From Amycolatopsis orientalis DSM 43388 (GTDB lineage Bacteria; Actinomycetota; Actinomycetes; Mycobacteriales; Pseudonocardiaceae), in NCBI RefSeq assembly GCF_000411975.1, contig NZ_ASXG01000120.1, positions 1 to 64,000 on the forward strand: 64,000 nt of DNA. Reading direction: 5' to 3'. Made by a program: the position numbers and the translations under genes. Position 1 is the stretch's first letter, and the number at the start of each line of letters is the position of its first letter. The notes under the pieces are model-generated. The model was not told where the DNA came from, did no database searches, and worked only from the letters and a program-made list of their open reading frames with translations. This document shows, in pieces, positions 56,616 through 64,000 of this stretch.

Positions 56616-57575
56616 GTGCGTTACCTGATCACCGGAGGCGCCGGGTTCATCGGCTCCCACCTCACCGAGTACCTGCTGGCCCGCGGCGACGAGGTCGTCG
56701 CACTGGACAACCTCAGCACCGGCACCCTGGACAACCTCGCCGGCGTCGCCGGGCACCCCGGCTTCCAGTTCGTGCGCGGGTCGATCACCGACCCGAACGC
56801 GGTCGAATCGTGCATGGCGGGCATCGACGCGATCTTCCATCTCGCGGCCGCGGTGGGCGTGTTCACCATCCTCGACAAGACAATGGACAGCTTGCGCACC
56901 AACCTGCACGGCACGGAGAACATGCTCGACGCGGCGCTGCGGCACGACGTCCCGATCCTCGTCGCGTCGACGAGCGAGATCTACGGCAAGAACACCGCGG
57001 ACGGCCTGCGCGAGGACGACGACCGGATCATCGGGTCGCCGCTGAAGAACCGCTGGTCCTACGCCGAGGCGAAGGCGCTCGACGAGACGTTCGCCCACCT
57101 GTACGCGGTCGAGCACGGCCTGCGCACGGTGATCGTGCGGCCGTTCAACACCGTCGGCCCGCGCCAGACCGGCCGCTACGGCATGGTCATTCCGCGCTTC
57201 GTGACGCAGGCGCTGGCCGGCGAGCCGATCACGGTGTTCGGCGACGGACAGCAGACCCGCTGCTTCTGCCACGTGCACGACGTCGTGCCCGCGCTGGCGG
57301 ACCTGCTCGCCGACGAATCCGCGTACGGCAAGGTGTTCAACCTCGGCAGCAACGAGCAGACCACCATCTCGCAGCTGGCCGAGCGCGTGATCGGCGCGAC
57401 CGGTTCCAGCAGCACCATCACGAAGGTGCCGTACGAGGAGGCGTACGGCGACGGGTACGAGGATATGCAGCGCCGCATCCCCGACTGCACCCGCGCGTAC
57501 AACCAGATCGGCTTCGTGCCGACGCGCACCTTGGACGACATCATCGACGCGGTGGTCGCCGACCGCCGCTCCTGA
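56616..57575 (+). CDS. SDR nucleotide-sugar epimerase/decarboxylase
   Basis: Extended SDR protein of 319 aa. NAD motif [18 protein letters not shown] with the catalytic Ser region, Tyr149-x3-Lys153, and a substrate loop with [10 protein letters not shown] and [14 protein letters not shown]. The set resembles UDP-glucuronate decarboxylase or UDP-hexose 4-epimerase; it cannot be fixed from the motifs. GTG 56616 has GAGAGG 8 nt upstream. With the preceding dehydrogenase it could convert a UDP-hexosaminuronate or UDP-glucuronate to a 4-epimer or a pentose. A strong hairpin ends the operon. Confidence 0.85.
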   Translation: MRYLITGGAGFIGSHLTEYLLARGDEVVALDNLSTGTLDNLAGVAGHPGFQFVRGSITDPNAVESCMAGIDAIFHLAAAVGVFTILDKTMDSLRTNLHGTENMLDAALRHDVPILVASTSEIYGKNTADGLREDDDRIIGSPLKNRWSYAEAKALDETFAHLYAVEHGLRTVIVRPFNTVGPRQTGRYGMVIPRFVTQALAGEPITVFGDGQQTRCFCHVHDVVPALADLLADESAYGKVFNLGSNEQTTISQLAERVIGATGSSSTITKVPYEEAYGDGYEDMQRRIPDCTRAYNQIGFVPTRTLDDIIDAVVADRRS

Positions 57576-57585
57576 CCTCTTTCCG

Positions 57586-57626
57586 GTGAAGGGCCTCTCG
57601 CGGAGTTCGCGCGAGAGGCCCTTCAC
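57586..57626. terminator. Bidirectional terminator between convergent operons
   Basis: A perfect 17-bp stem, GTGAAGGGCCTCTCGCG and its complement, with a 7-nt loop. The right arm includes the stop codon of the minus-strand 56-aa HTH gene. Confidence 0.85.
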
Positions 57627-57793
57627 GCGTTTCGGAGCTTGACGTAGACGGCAGTCAGGTGGCGGGTGGCGGTGTTCGCGGACACTCCCAGTACCTCCGC
57701 GATCACCGCCACCGGCATGCCCTGCGCGGCGAGTTCCGCGACTCGCAGTTCCACCTCGGTCAGCGCTGCCCCGCCCTCGCTGTTTTCGATCAC
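57623..57793 (-). CDS. 56-residue LuxR-type HTH-only protein
   Basis: A tiny protein consisting almost entirely of a GerE/LuxR helix-turn-helix: LTEVELRVAELAAQG, then VAVIAEVLGVSANTATRHL. Its GTG overlaps the stop of the large LAL regulator by 4 nt (GTGA), so it should be made from the same message. It is similar to the C-terminal HTH of that regulator (LSEAELRVAELAAHG), suggesting a partial duplication. It lacks any sensor or ATPase domain. It might compete for the same DNA sites, form heterodimers, or be a remnant. A longer frame to 58408 exists but is a shadow of the regulator. Confidence 0.6.
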   Translation of the reverse strand: MIENSEGGAALTEVELRVAELAAQGMPVAVIAEVLGVSANTATRHLTAVYVKLRNA

Positions 57794-60375
57794 TGCCCGG
57801 CACCGGCCAGCTCCCCGGCGAGCGCGCTCCGCCCCGCCACGCCCAGTTTCCGGTACACCCTGGTCAGGTGCTGCTCCACAGTGGACACTGTGATGTACAG
57901 CGTTTCGGCGATCTGGCGGTTGGTCCGCCCGTGTGCCGCGAGCTCGGCCACGCGCAGTTCGGCCTCGCTCAACGCGGTCGCCGCCGGTCCGTCCGGATCC
58001 GCGCGCGGCGGCTCCGGCCTCGACGCCACCGGACGAGGCGTCAGCGGACGCATCGGCTGCCGCGGCACCTGCACCGGCTTCACCAGGCCGGCCGAGCGTT
58101 CCGCGCGCTGACCGAGCTGGTTGATCGCGCGGACCGTGCGGGCCAGCTCGAGCCGGTCGCCGGATTCCTTGAACGCTTCCGCCGCCCGGTTCAGCAGGCC
58201 GGACCGCGCACCGCTGTCGCCCGCGAACGCCAGCACCCGCAGCGCCACTGCCTGCGAAAACGCGTCCTTCGCGTCCGCCAGTTGCTGTTTCGCCAGCTCT
58301 ACTGCGAGAGTCGGGTTGCGCAGCCGCAGGTTCGCTTCGGCGAGATCGGTCCGCCACGGTGCCACAGCGGGCAGGTCGAGATTGCTGTCCCGGAGAATTC
58401 GCTGGCACTGCTGGAAATCGCTCACCGCGGAAAGCCCGCGGTTCGTGGCGAGGTGGAACTGCCCGCGTGCCCGAAGGAACCGTACGCCGCCGAGTGTCGT
58501 GTACACGTTCTCCGGCAATGCGTGTCGCAACACCGCCGCTGCGGCTTTGAACGCACCTGCCGCAGTGTGCGCGGTCAGCATCGTGGCTAGCGGGTACGTG
58601 ATCGCGACGCCCCAGTTCGGTTCGTCAAGCAGCGCAAGTGCACGGCTCGCGGCTTCGGCCGCTTCAGCCGGTTCGCCGCGACGCAGCAGCAGGCTCGCGC
58701 CGAGCGCGTCAAGCATCGCCTTCCACGTCACCGCGCCGCGGTACTCGGCTTCCTCGGCCAGCGAAGTGCACCAGCCTTCGGCGCGCTCCGCCTTACCGTC
58801 GTACGCGAGCGCGAGAATGGCCGTGGCCAGGGCTTCCAGCGAAGTGTCGGACAGTCGGCAGTTCTGCAGAATCCGCTCCGCGCACACCGAAGTCTCTTCG
58901 CTGCCACCGGCGCGCCAAACCGACGCGAGTGTGGTCGCCGTGCGCAGCCAGGGATCCGAGTCATCGACCGACAGTGCCGGTGCCGTGCCGTAATGCCAAT
59001 GTGCGGCCAGCGTCAGTTCCGCAGCCGTCCGGGGGTGCAGCGGCTCGAGGTCATCGCCCAGCCGGACCAGCGCGGACTCGAACGTCTCCCGGTCACCGAA
59101 CCACAATGACTGGCGCACCAGGGCGATCCGGTCGGATTGATCGAGCGAACCGGCTTCGCGCAACGCGGCGAGATGCGGGGCGGCTGCCGCGGGGTTGACC
59201 CGCCACGTGATCTTGGCCAGCAGCTGCGAGATCATCTGCTGCTCCCACGACGCAGTGGCCGTCGACGCCGCTAGCTGCAAACAACGGGTCGCGAAGTCGA
59301 CGTCGTCGCCGAGCATCACCTGCTCCGCCGCCGCGACCAGCACCGGCAACGCCCACTCCGCCTGCGCTTCACCCGCCGCCACGAGGTGCCGCGCGACCTC
59401 GGGCGCCGACAACCCGCGTGCGTGCTTCACCTCAGCGGCCCGGATGTGCAGCCGCACCTTCTCCGACCCGCGCAGCCCGCCGACCACCGCCGCCGCGGCC
59501 GGCTGCCGAAACCGAACCCCGTCGACCAGCCCAGTCTCCACGAGCATCCCCGCAGACGCCTCGGCCTCGACTGGGTCCACGCCCGCGACCGTCGCCACCG
59601 CATCGGTCGTCACGTCGGTGTCCAGCACCGCGATCGCCGTCGCCACTTCGCGCAACGGCGAACCGTAGCGATGCAAAAGCCGTTGCACCGCATCGGAATA
59701 CACCGCGCCGTCGTCCACCGAGCTGCGACGAGCGTCGACCAACGCGCTGACCAGCAACGGATTCCCCGCGCTCAGCCCGTGAATCCGCTCGGCCTCGTCG
59801 TGGTCGGCCACCAGCTGTGCGATCGCCTCCACGGTGAACGGCGTGAGATGCACGTATCGGTGCGGTTGCGCGGCGAATTCGGCACCCTCGCCGGAATACC
59901 AGCCGTCCGGCTGCGTCAGCACCAGCAACATCGCCGCCGACCGCGCGCGCCGCTGCAACCTCAGCAGCAGCCGCGCCGACGTCTCGTCCACGTGCTGCAA
60001 ATCGTCGACCGCGATCAACAGCGGCCGCTCGCGCGCCAGCCGGTGCAAGGCACTGCACAACGCCGCGATCTGGTCCTCTCCGTCGGCCGCGGCCAGCACG
60101 TCGCGCGGCAACGCCGGACTGGCCAGCAATTGGTCGAGCACGCCACCGTCGACATCGCGCTCGTCCGCCGCCCCGGCCGCGGTGAGGGTGAGAACGCCCA
60201 GCTCCCGAGCTCGCGCCACTACTTGGTTCTGCACCTGCGTTTTCCCGCTGGCCGGTCCTCCGCCGACCACTACCGTGTCTCCTGCCCCCGCATCGCATTC
60301 GATCAGCAGACCCTCGAGGAGGGACACTGCTTCATTCGGCTCGGTGCGGCGGTTCTGCCCCCAGTTCACGCCCAT
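57790..60375 (-). CDS. LAL-family (large ATP-binding LuxR) transcriptional activator
   Basis: Regulator of 861 aa, a typical size for LAL proteins of macrolide clusters. Walker A GGGPASGKTQ (38-47) and Walker B LLIAVDDLQHVD are at the N-terminus; the middle is a helical repeat region; the C-terminal LuxR HTH is SEAELRVAELAAHGRTNRQI followed by STVEQHLTRVYRKLG. ATG 60375 has GAGGAG 6 nt upstream; the frame opens earlier at 60465 without support. It is the best candidate, with the SARP, to bind the TAGGGGT boxes in front of the PKS, glycosyltransferase, methyltransferase, sugar and TEII genes. A palindrome at 60472 lies in its promoter region. Confidence 0.9.
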   Translation of the reverse strand: MGVNWGQNRRTEPNEAVSLLEGLLIECDAGAGDTVVVGGGPASGKTQVQNQVVARARELGVLTLTAAGAADERDVDGGVLDQLLASPALPRDVLAAADGEDQIAALCSALHRLARERPLLIAVDDLQHVDETSARLLLRLQRRARSAAMLLVLTQPDGWYSGEGAEFAAQPHRYVHLTPFTVEAIAQLVADHDEAERIHGLSAGNPLLVSALVDARRSSVDDGAVYSDAVQRLLHRYGSPLREVATAIAVLDTDVTTDAVATVAGVDPVEAEASAGMLVETGLVDGVRFRQPAAAAVVGGLRGSEKVRLHIRAAEVKHARGLSAPEVARHLVAAGEAQAEWALPVLVAAAEQVMLGDDVDFATRCLQLAASTATASWEQQMISQLLAKITWRVNPAAAAPHLAALREAGSLDQSDRIALVRQSLWFGDRETFESALVRLGDDLEPLHPRTAAELTLAAHWHYGTAPALSVDDSDPWLRTATTLASVWRAGGSEETSVCAERILQNCRLSDTSLEALATAILALAYDGKAERAEGWCTSLAEEAEYRGAVTWKAMLDALGASLLLRRGEPAEAAEAASRALALLDEPNWGVAITYPLATMLTAHTAAGAFKAAAAVLRHALPENVYTTLGGVRFLRARGQFHLATNRGLSAVSDFQQCQRILRDSNLDLPAVAPWRTDLAEANLRLRNPTLAVELAKQQLADAKDAFSQAVALRVLAFAGDSGARSGLLNRAAEAFKESGDRLELARTVRAINQLGQRAERSAGLVKPVQVPRQPMRPLTPRPVASRPEPPRADPDGPAATALSEAELRVAELAAHGRTNRQIAETLYITVSTVEQHLTRVYRKLGVAGRSALAGELAGAGQ

Positions 60376-60471
60376 CGCAAGCTCCTCGACCCAACGGTCA
60401 TTCTTCCTGCGTGTGCCACAGTCGCAGCCGCCTCCTAAGCACAGCCAACCGCGATCTAAAGTCACTCAATC

Positions 60472-60489
60472 AGGTGATCACGATCACCT
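60472..60489. promoter_or_regulatory. 18-bp palindrome in the LAL/HNH divergent region
   Basis: AGGTGATCACGATCACCT: 8-bp perfect arms with a 2-bp centre. It contains GTGA-N6-TCAC, the core of Crp/GlxR-type sites. It lies about 97 bp upstream of the LAL start and next to a TTTAGATC -10-like sequence (60452-60459). Confidence 0.55.
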
Positions 60490-60623
60490 TGCGTCGCGCT
60501 CGGCGCGGGTCTTGTTTGGCGAGCGGCAGAATTCTGCTGTCGTTTGCGCGGTTTGGCTTCGGATAGTGATCTTGCTGGTGGCGCTTCCGCAGTCCGGGTT
60601 GACCGCTTCGAGCGATAGCGTAG

Positions 60624-60639
60624 TCGAACGTGCGTTCGA
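60624..60639. promoter_or_regulatory. LexA (SOS) box
   Basis: TCGAACGTGCGTTCGA, an exact match to the actinobacterial/mycobacterial SOS box TCGAAC-N4-GTTCGA, 13 bp before the start codon of the 13E12 gene. Confidence 0.85.
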
Positions 60640-60651
60640 GAGAATAGAGAG

Positions 60652-62022
60652 GTGTCGACGACTACGACGCTTCCCGCCTGGCAACTGTCAGACCGGGACC
60701 TGACCACCAGACTCCTGACCACCCAAAGACAGCAGAACGTCGCTTACGCCGCGCAACTGGAGGCCATCCGGGAACTGGACTCGCGCGGTGCCGTGCCGGA
60801 CGGCTACGCCTCGACTTCGGCGTACCTGGCGACGATCCTGCACGTGACGCAACGCGAGGCCCGCTCCCGGCTCGCCCAGGCCACCGGTTCCTTGCCGCTG
60901 ACCTGGAAAGCCTTGACCGCAGGCGAAATCGCCGCCCAGCACGCGGCGGTGATCGCCGACTTCCTGGCCGACGCGCCCCGATGGCTCACCCCGGAGGACT
61001 ACACCCTCGCCGAAGACACCCTGGTCACCCTCGCGGCACAAGCCAACCCGAGCATCGTCCGCCGCGCCGCGACCCGGCTGAAGATCTACTGGGACAACGA
61101 TCCTGCCGACGTACCCGGCGCGTCCCCGGACTCCCCGGACTCCCCGGACGTGGACCACGGCCTGGACCCCGACTCGGTACCGGACCCCGGTTCGGGTTCC
61201 GGTGCAGATTCCGGCTCGGGTTCCGGCTTGGGTTCCGCTGATGCTGCCCGGCCCTGGCGCGAATTCCGCTGGCACTGGACCCAAAACGGCCGTTTCCGCT
61301 TCACCGGCAACGTCGACCACGAGACCGGCACCCTGATCGAACAACTGCTGGTCCCCTTGGCCGCGCCGGATCCCGCCACCACGCCGGACACTCCCGACCC
61401 GCGCACCCCGGCCGAACGCCACGGCGACGCCCTCGCCGCGATCGTCGACCTCGCAGCACGCACCCCGGACCTTCCGGCCAAGGCGGGCGAACGAGCAGTC
61501 GCGACGGTGACCGTCAGCCTGGAAACCCTGCAGAGCACCGCGAAGAAGATCTTCACGGACGACGAATCCGTCCTGCCCGCGTCACACCTGCGTCGCATCC
61601 TGTGCGACGCCAAGGTCTATCCCGCTGTCCTGGGCACCGAAGGCCAGGTCCTCGACCTCGGCCGCTCCGCCCGCACCGCCACGAACGCCCAGCGCCGGGC
61701 ACTGGCGATCCGAGACCGCGGCTGCACCTTCCCCGGCTGCGACCGCGGTCCGAAGTGGACCACCCCGCACCACATCGTCCACTGGGCGCACGGCGGTGCG
61801 ACGGACCTGGACAACCTCGCGTCCTGCTGCGAACGCCACCACCGCCTCCTGCACCACAGCGGCTGGAAAATCGTCCTCCGGGACGGTGCCGTGCACTGGA
61901 TCCCGCCGTCCATCCTCGATCCGGAGCAGAAACCGCTCCGCAACACCGCCCACAACCCACCGCCCGCTCCCCTGCGCGCCGCGACTATGAGCACCCCTCC
62001 CTCGCCGCGCGAAGGCAGCTAG
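60652..62022 (+). CDS. DUF222 / HNH endonuclease (13E12 repeat family)
   Basis: A 456-aa protein with an N-terminal helical DUF222 domain, a Ser/Gly/Asp-rich low-complexity linker (about residues 155-200) and a C-terminal HNH nuclease domain: CTFPGCDRGPKWTTPHHIVH, then HGGATDLDNLASCCERHH with paired cysteines for zinc. GTG 60652. The family is abundant in actinobacteria, and several members in mycobacteria are SOS-induced; the LexA box here fits that. Its biological role is unsettled (mobile DNA or DNA damage response). It lies between the LAL regulator and TEII and looks unrelated to polyketide synthesis. Confidence 0.88.
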   Translation: MSTTTTLPAWQLSDRDLTTRLLTTQRQQNVAYAAQLEAIRELDSRGAVPDGYASTSAYLATILHVTQREARSRLAQATGSLPLTWKALTAGEIAAQHAAVIADFLADAPRWLTPEDYTLAEDTLVTLAAQANPSIVRRAATRLKIYWDNDPADVPGASPDSPDSPDVDHGLDPDSVPDPGSGSGADSGSGSGLGSADAARPWREFRWHWTQNGRFRFTGNVDHETGTLIEQLLVPLAAPDPATTPDTPDPRTPAERHGDALAAIVDLAARTPDLPAKAGERAVATVTVSLETLQSTAKKIFTDDESVLPASHLRRILCDAKVYPAVLGTEGQVLDLGRSARTATNAQRRALAIRDRGCTFPGCDRGPKWTTPHHIVHWAHGGATDLDNLASCCERHHRLLHHSGWKIVLRDGAVHWIPPSILDPEQKPLRNTAHNPPPAPLRAATMSTPPSPREGS

Positions 62023-62054
62023 GGGTTGTCCAGTGCCGACCAGCCCCGAACACT
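62018..62054 (+). promoter_or_regulatory. TAGGGGT composite promoter of TEII
   Basis: GCTAGGGGTTG (62018-62028), 22 nt, then AACACT (62049-62054). The TAG of the box is the stop codon of the 13E12 gene. The predicted transcript would start within a few bases of GTG 62064. Confidence 0.55.
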
Positions 62055-62063
62055 CCTGGGTTT

Positions 62064-62855
62064 GTGACCGCAGTGGACGAAACACCCGCGAACGCACGCA
62101 CCAGCCGATGGATCCGCCGTTTCCACCAGGCCGATGGGGCACGGGTGCGCCTGGTGTGCCTCCCGCACGCCGGCGGCTCGGCGACCGCCTACTTCCCGCT
62201 CTCCGCCGCCGCGGCGGGGCAGGACTTCGAGGTGGTCGCCGTCCAGTACCCCGGCCGGCAAGACCGCCGCGCCGAACCCTGCCTGGACACGGTCGCCGCC
62301 ATCGCCGATGCGATCGCCGACGACCTCGCCGGCTGGTCCGACCTGCCACTGGCCCTGTTCGGCCACAGCATGGGCGCCACCGTGGGCTACGAAGTGGCCC
62401 GCCGCTTGGAGGCGCGGGGCACTCCCCCGCTCGGCCTGTTCGCCTCGGCCTGCCGGGCCCCGTCCGCGCAACGCATCGAGTTCGTCCACCAACGCGACGA
62501 CGACGGCCTGATCGCCGCCCTGAAGGAACTGAGCGGCACCGACGCCAGCGTACTGGGCGACGACGAGCTGCTGCGCATGGTCCTGCCCGCGATCCGCGGC
62601 GACTACACCGCGGTAGAGACCTACCGGCACCAACCAGGCGTGGAACCAAGCTGCCCGATCCAGGTCCTGGTCGGCGACGCGGACCCGGTAACCGACCTGG
62701 ACGAGGCCGACGCCTGGCGCGACCACACCACCGGCCCCAGCCACGTGCAGACCTTCCCCGGCGGCCACTTCTACCTGAACGACCAGCTCAACGCCGTCCT
62801 GAAGACGATCACCACAACCCTGGCCGGATGGCAACCGGGGATCTGCCGGGGATAA
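62064..62855 (+). CDS. Type II thioesterase (editing)
   Basis: External thioesterase of 263 aa that removes misprimed or stalled acyl groups from PKS carrier proteins. LVCLPHAGGSAT, the nucleophile elbow GHSMGA (Ser102), Asp207 in GDADPVT and His235 in GGHFYL make a complete alpha/beta-hydrolase triad. GTG 62064 is used (GTG 62073 is possible); the frame opens at 61602 but that part is a shadow of the 13E12 gene. Its TAGGGGT promoter links it to the PKS regulon although the regulator and HNH genes stand between. Confidence 0.92.
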   Translation: MTAVDETPANARTSRWIRRFHQADGARVRLVCLPHAGGSATAYFPLSAAAAGQDFEVVAVQYPGRQDRRAEPCLDTVAAIADAIADDLAGWSDLPLALFGHSMGATVGYEVARRLEARGTPPLGLFASACRAPSAQRIEFVHQRDDDGLIAALKELSGTDASVLGDDELLRMVLPAIRGDYTAVETYRHQPGVEPSCPIQVLVGDADPVTDLDEADAWRDHTTGPSHVQTFPGGHFYLNDQLNAVLKTITTTLAGWQPGICRG

Positions 62856-62964
62856 GGGTGGGGAAACCCCAGGGAAGCTTCAGGAGCACACCCCATGGCT
62901 CCCGCAGCTCCGTTCCGAGAAACTAGGTACATCAAGGAAACACCCCCTCAACCAGGAGGCCATC

Positions 62965-63234
62965 ATGATGGCGATCACCACCGCCCCCGGCGTCACCCAG
63001 CGCATGCTCGCCAACGGCCACCTGGAGCTGACCTGCCGCACGACCAACCGCCACATCGAATGCGAGCCGGTAGCCGCCGCGATGTGGATCGCCCTGAAGC
63101 AGCACAACGGCGACGTCGACCAGGCCGCCAGCACCCTCTCCGCCCTGTGGGAAACGAACGAGGACGACACCCGCTACGACCTGATCGCCCTGGCCGGTTC
63201 CCTGTGCTCGCTGGGCATGGCCACCGAGTCGTAA
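62965..63234 (+). CDS. PqqD-like (RRE-fold) small protein
   Basis: An 89-aa protein resembling PqqD and the RiPP recognition element: a strand-rich N-terminus (GHLELTCRTTNRHIECEP) followed by helices (AAAMWIALKQHNGDVDQAAS, then a C-terminal helix). AGGAGG lies 5 nt before ATG 62965 (ATG 62968 is also possible). PqqD proteins usually present a precursor peptide to a modifying enzyme; no precursor, radical SAM, cyclase or protease gene is seen here. It follows TEII by 109 bp and may be co-transcribed. Confidence 0.65.
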   Translation: MMAITTAPGVTQRMLANGHLELTCRTTNRHIECEPVAAAMWIALKQHNGDVDQAASTLSALWETNEDDTRYDLIALAGSLCSLGMATES

Positions 63235-63665
63235 CCCGATGATTCCCCGAGCCCGCCGCGAATGGCGGGTGTGTGCAGCCGCCGAGTCCGACATCGACAT
63301 CGAACGCCGCCGCCAGCAGGACCACGGTGAGGCCTCCTCGACGCACTGCTCCCCCAGTGCACGCCGCCCCTGCAGACCCCTCCGGCCCCGCCATGCCCGT
63401 GGAACGGCGCTCAGACGGCGCAGCCGATGCGACGGGGCATTCCAAGCTCACCGGAATCCCACTCGAACGGCACCACGCCGACGGGCACGAGCCGAACGTC
63501 GCGGTGCTTCGCGATAACGACCGTCGCACCACATCGCTCCCGCGCGCAACACCCGCGGAGGAAGAAGTTATGGTCCGGAGCGGGAAATCGTGGCCGCCGC
63601 CGGCGTGAACCCGGTCTAGTTCTGAGAAAGACCAAGCCGCGCTGGCTTGAACCAAGGCCGCGCGG
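63235..63665. other. Intergenic, no gene seen
   Basis: Open frames exist on both strands but are rich in Arg/Pro and show no ribosome sites or family features. It separates the PqqD-like gene from the convergent GNAT gene. No perfect terminator hairpin was found by eye. Confidence 0.5.
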
Positions 63666-64000
63666 TCATGGTCGCTTGAATGGCCGGAATCCGCGCGCGA
63701 GGTAGTTCTTGAGCGCATGGGGATGGTCGTCGCTGGAGGTGTGCAGCCACACGCGCTGCGCGGACAACCCCCACGTCATCGAGACGGCCTCAGTGAGGAA
63801 TGGACCGCCGAGTCCCTGGCCGATTCGTTCCGGCACGAGGCCGAAGGAGTCGATCTCGATGTCCGGTGCCTGCCGGACGTTGAGTGAGAGCAATCCGATG
63901 ACTGCGCCGTCGAACACGCCAGCCCAGTGCCGCATCGTTGGGTTGCTCAGGTATTCGTTCCACTGTTGGGTGTCCCAGTGCTGGCTCGGCCACGCGAAGT
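63666..64000 (-). CDS. GNAT family N-acetyltransferase (partial, 5' end off the window)
   Basis: C-terminal part of an acetyltransferase; the frame stays open to the window edge, and the true start lies outside. The visible part has VIGLLSLNVRQ, the acetyl-CoA loop VPERIGQGLGGPFL and the C-terminal NYLARGFRPF typical of GNAT proteins. The substrate is unknown. It is convergent with the PqqD-like gene and probably outside the cluster. Confidence 0.8.
   Translation of the reverse strand, partial: FAWPSQHWDTQQWNEYLSNPTMRHWAGVFDGAVIGLLSLNVRQAPDIEIDSFGLVPERIGQGLGGPFLTEAVSMTWGLSAQRVWLHTSSDDHPHALKNYLARGFRPFKRP

Noticed and set aside
57623-58408. 261-aa version of the small HTH gene
   Set aside because: The upstream part is out of frame with and inside the LAL gene; only the last 56 codons after the GTGA overlap look real.
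62895-63242. Frame with an AGGAG ahead of the PqqD-like gene, considered as a RiPP precursor
   Set aside because: It has no stop before overlapping the whole PqqD-like gene in another frame and shows no leader/core character.

Overview
The window is a stretch of a high-GC actinomycete chromosome, most likely from Pseudonocardiaceae (Amycolatopsis-like); that placement is an inference from GC content, gene style and the type of cluster, not from a database hit. No rRNA, tRNA, CRISPR array or insertion sequence was seen. Nearly the whole of 10.4-63.2 kb reads as one modular type I polyketide cluster with its own signalling, regulation, export and editing genes.

Left flank (0-10.3 kb, all minus strand): a RecB-nuclease/helicase fusion, a minisatellite-rich gap, an alpha/beta hydrolase, an ECF42-type sigma factor coupled to its DGPF (YCII) partner and a RibD/DHFR-like reductase, an aminoglycoside-phosphotransferase-like kinase and ribonuclease Z. 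10.4-15.4 kb is a gamma-butyrolactone (GBL) switch: a reductase/epimerase overlapping an AfsA-family synthase, two TetR-type receptors and a SARP activator, with four near-identical 18-bp autoregulatory-element (ARE) sites at 12459, 14392, 14463 and 14489. The last two flank and overlap the SARP promoter. 15.7-18.2 kb holds a methyltransferase and a DrrAB-like exporter.

18.2-38.5 kb is a three-gene PKS operon (minus strand) and 44.9-54.3 kb a second PKS gene ending in a thioesterase. Docking helices suggest the order PKS3 (33396-38525) > PKS2 > PKS1 > PKS4, giving six extension modules: KS-AT(mal)-DH-KR-ACP; KS-AT(methylmal)-KR(A1)-ACP; three KS-AT(mal)-DH-KR(B)-ACP; and a terminal KS-AT-(dead DH)-ACP-TE with a divergent KS and an AT carrying CAVH in place of HAFH/YASH. 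The predicted enzyme-bound chain is starter-CH=CH-CH(OH)-CH(CH3)-(CH=CH)3-CO-CH2-CO-S. No loading module is present. A shortened glycosyltransferase-like gene precedes PKS3. Between the PKS operons sits a TetR-controlled MacB/FtsX-type export operon, with its operator repeated in two promoters.

54.5-57.6 kb (plus strand) encodes a PIG-L deacetylase, a UDP-GlcNAc-type 6-dehydrogenase and an SDR epimerase/decarboxylase. 57.6-60.4 kb is a LAL-type LuxR regulator coupled to a 56-residue protein that is only a LuxR helix-turn-helix. 60.6-63.2 kb has an SOS-box-controlled 13E12 HNH protein, the type II thioesterase and a lone PqqD-like protein. A GNAT acetyltransferase runs off the right edge.

The main new observation is a cluster-wide composite promoter, TAGGGG(T/A)-N22/23-(-10 box), in front of the methyltransferase, PKS3, the glycosyltransferase, PKS4, the PIG-L operon and TEII. 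It ties these separated genes into one regulon, presumably under the LAL or the SARP. The second is a 136-bp dispersed element present twice (15455-15590, 44666-44801) whose 23-bp hairpin stem carries three compensatory base-pair changes.
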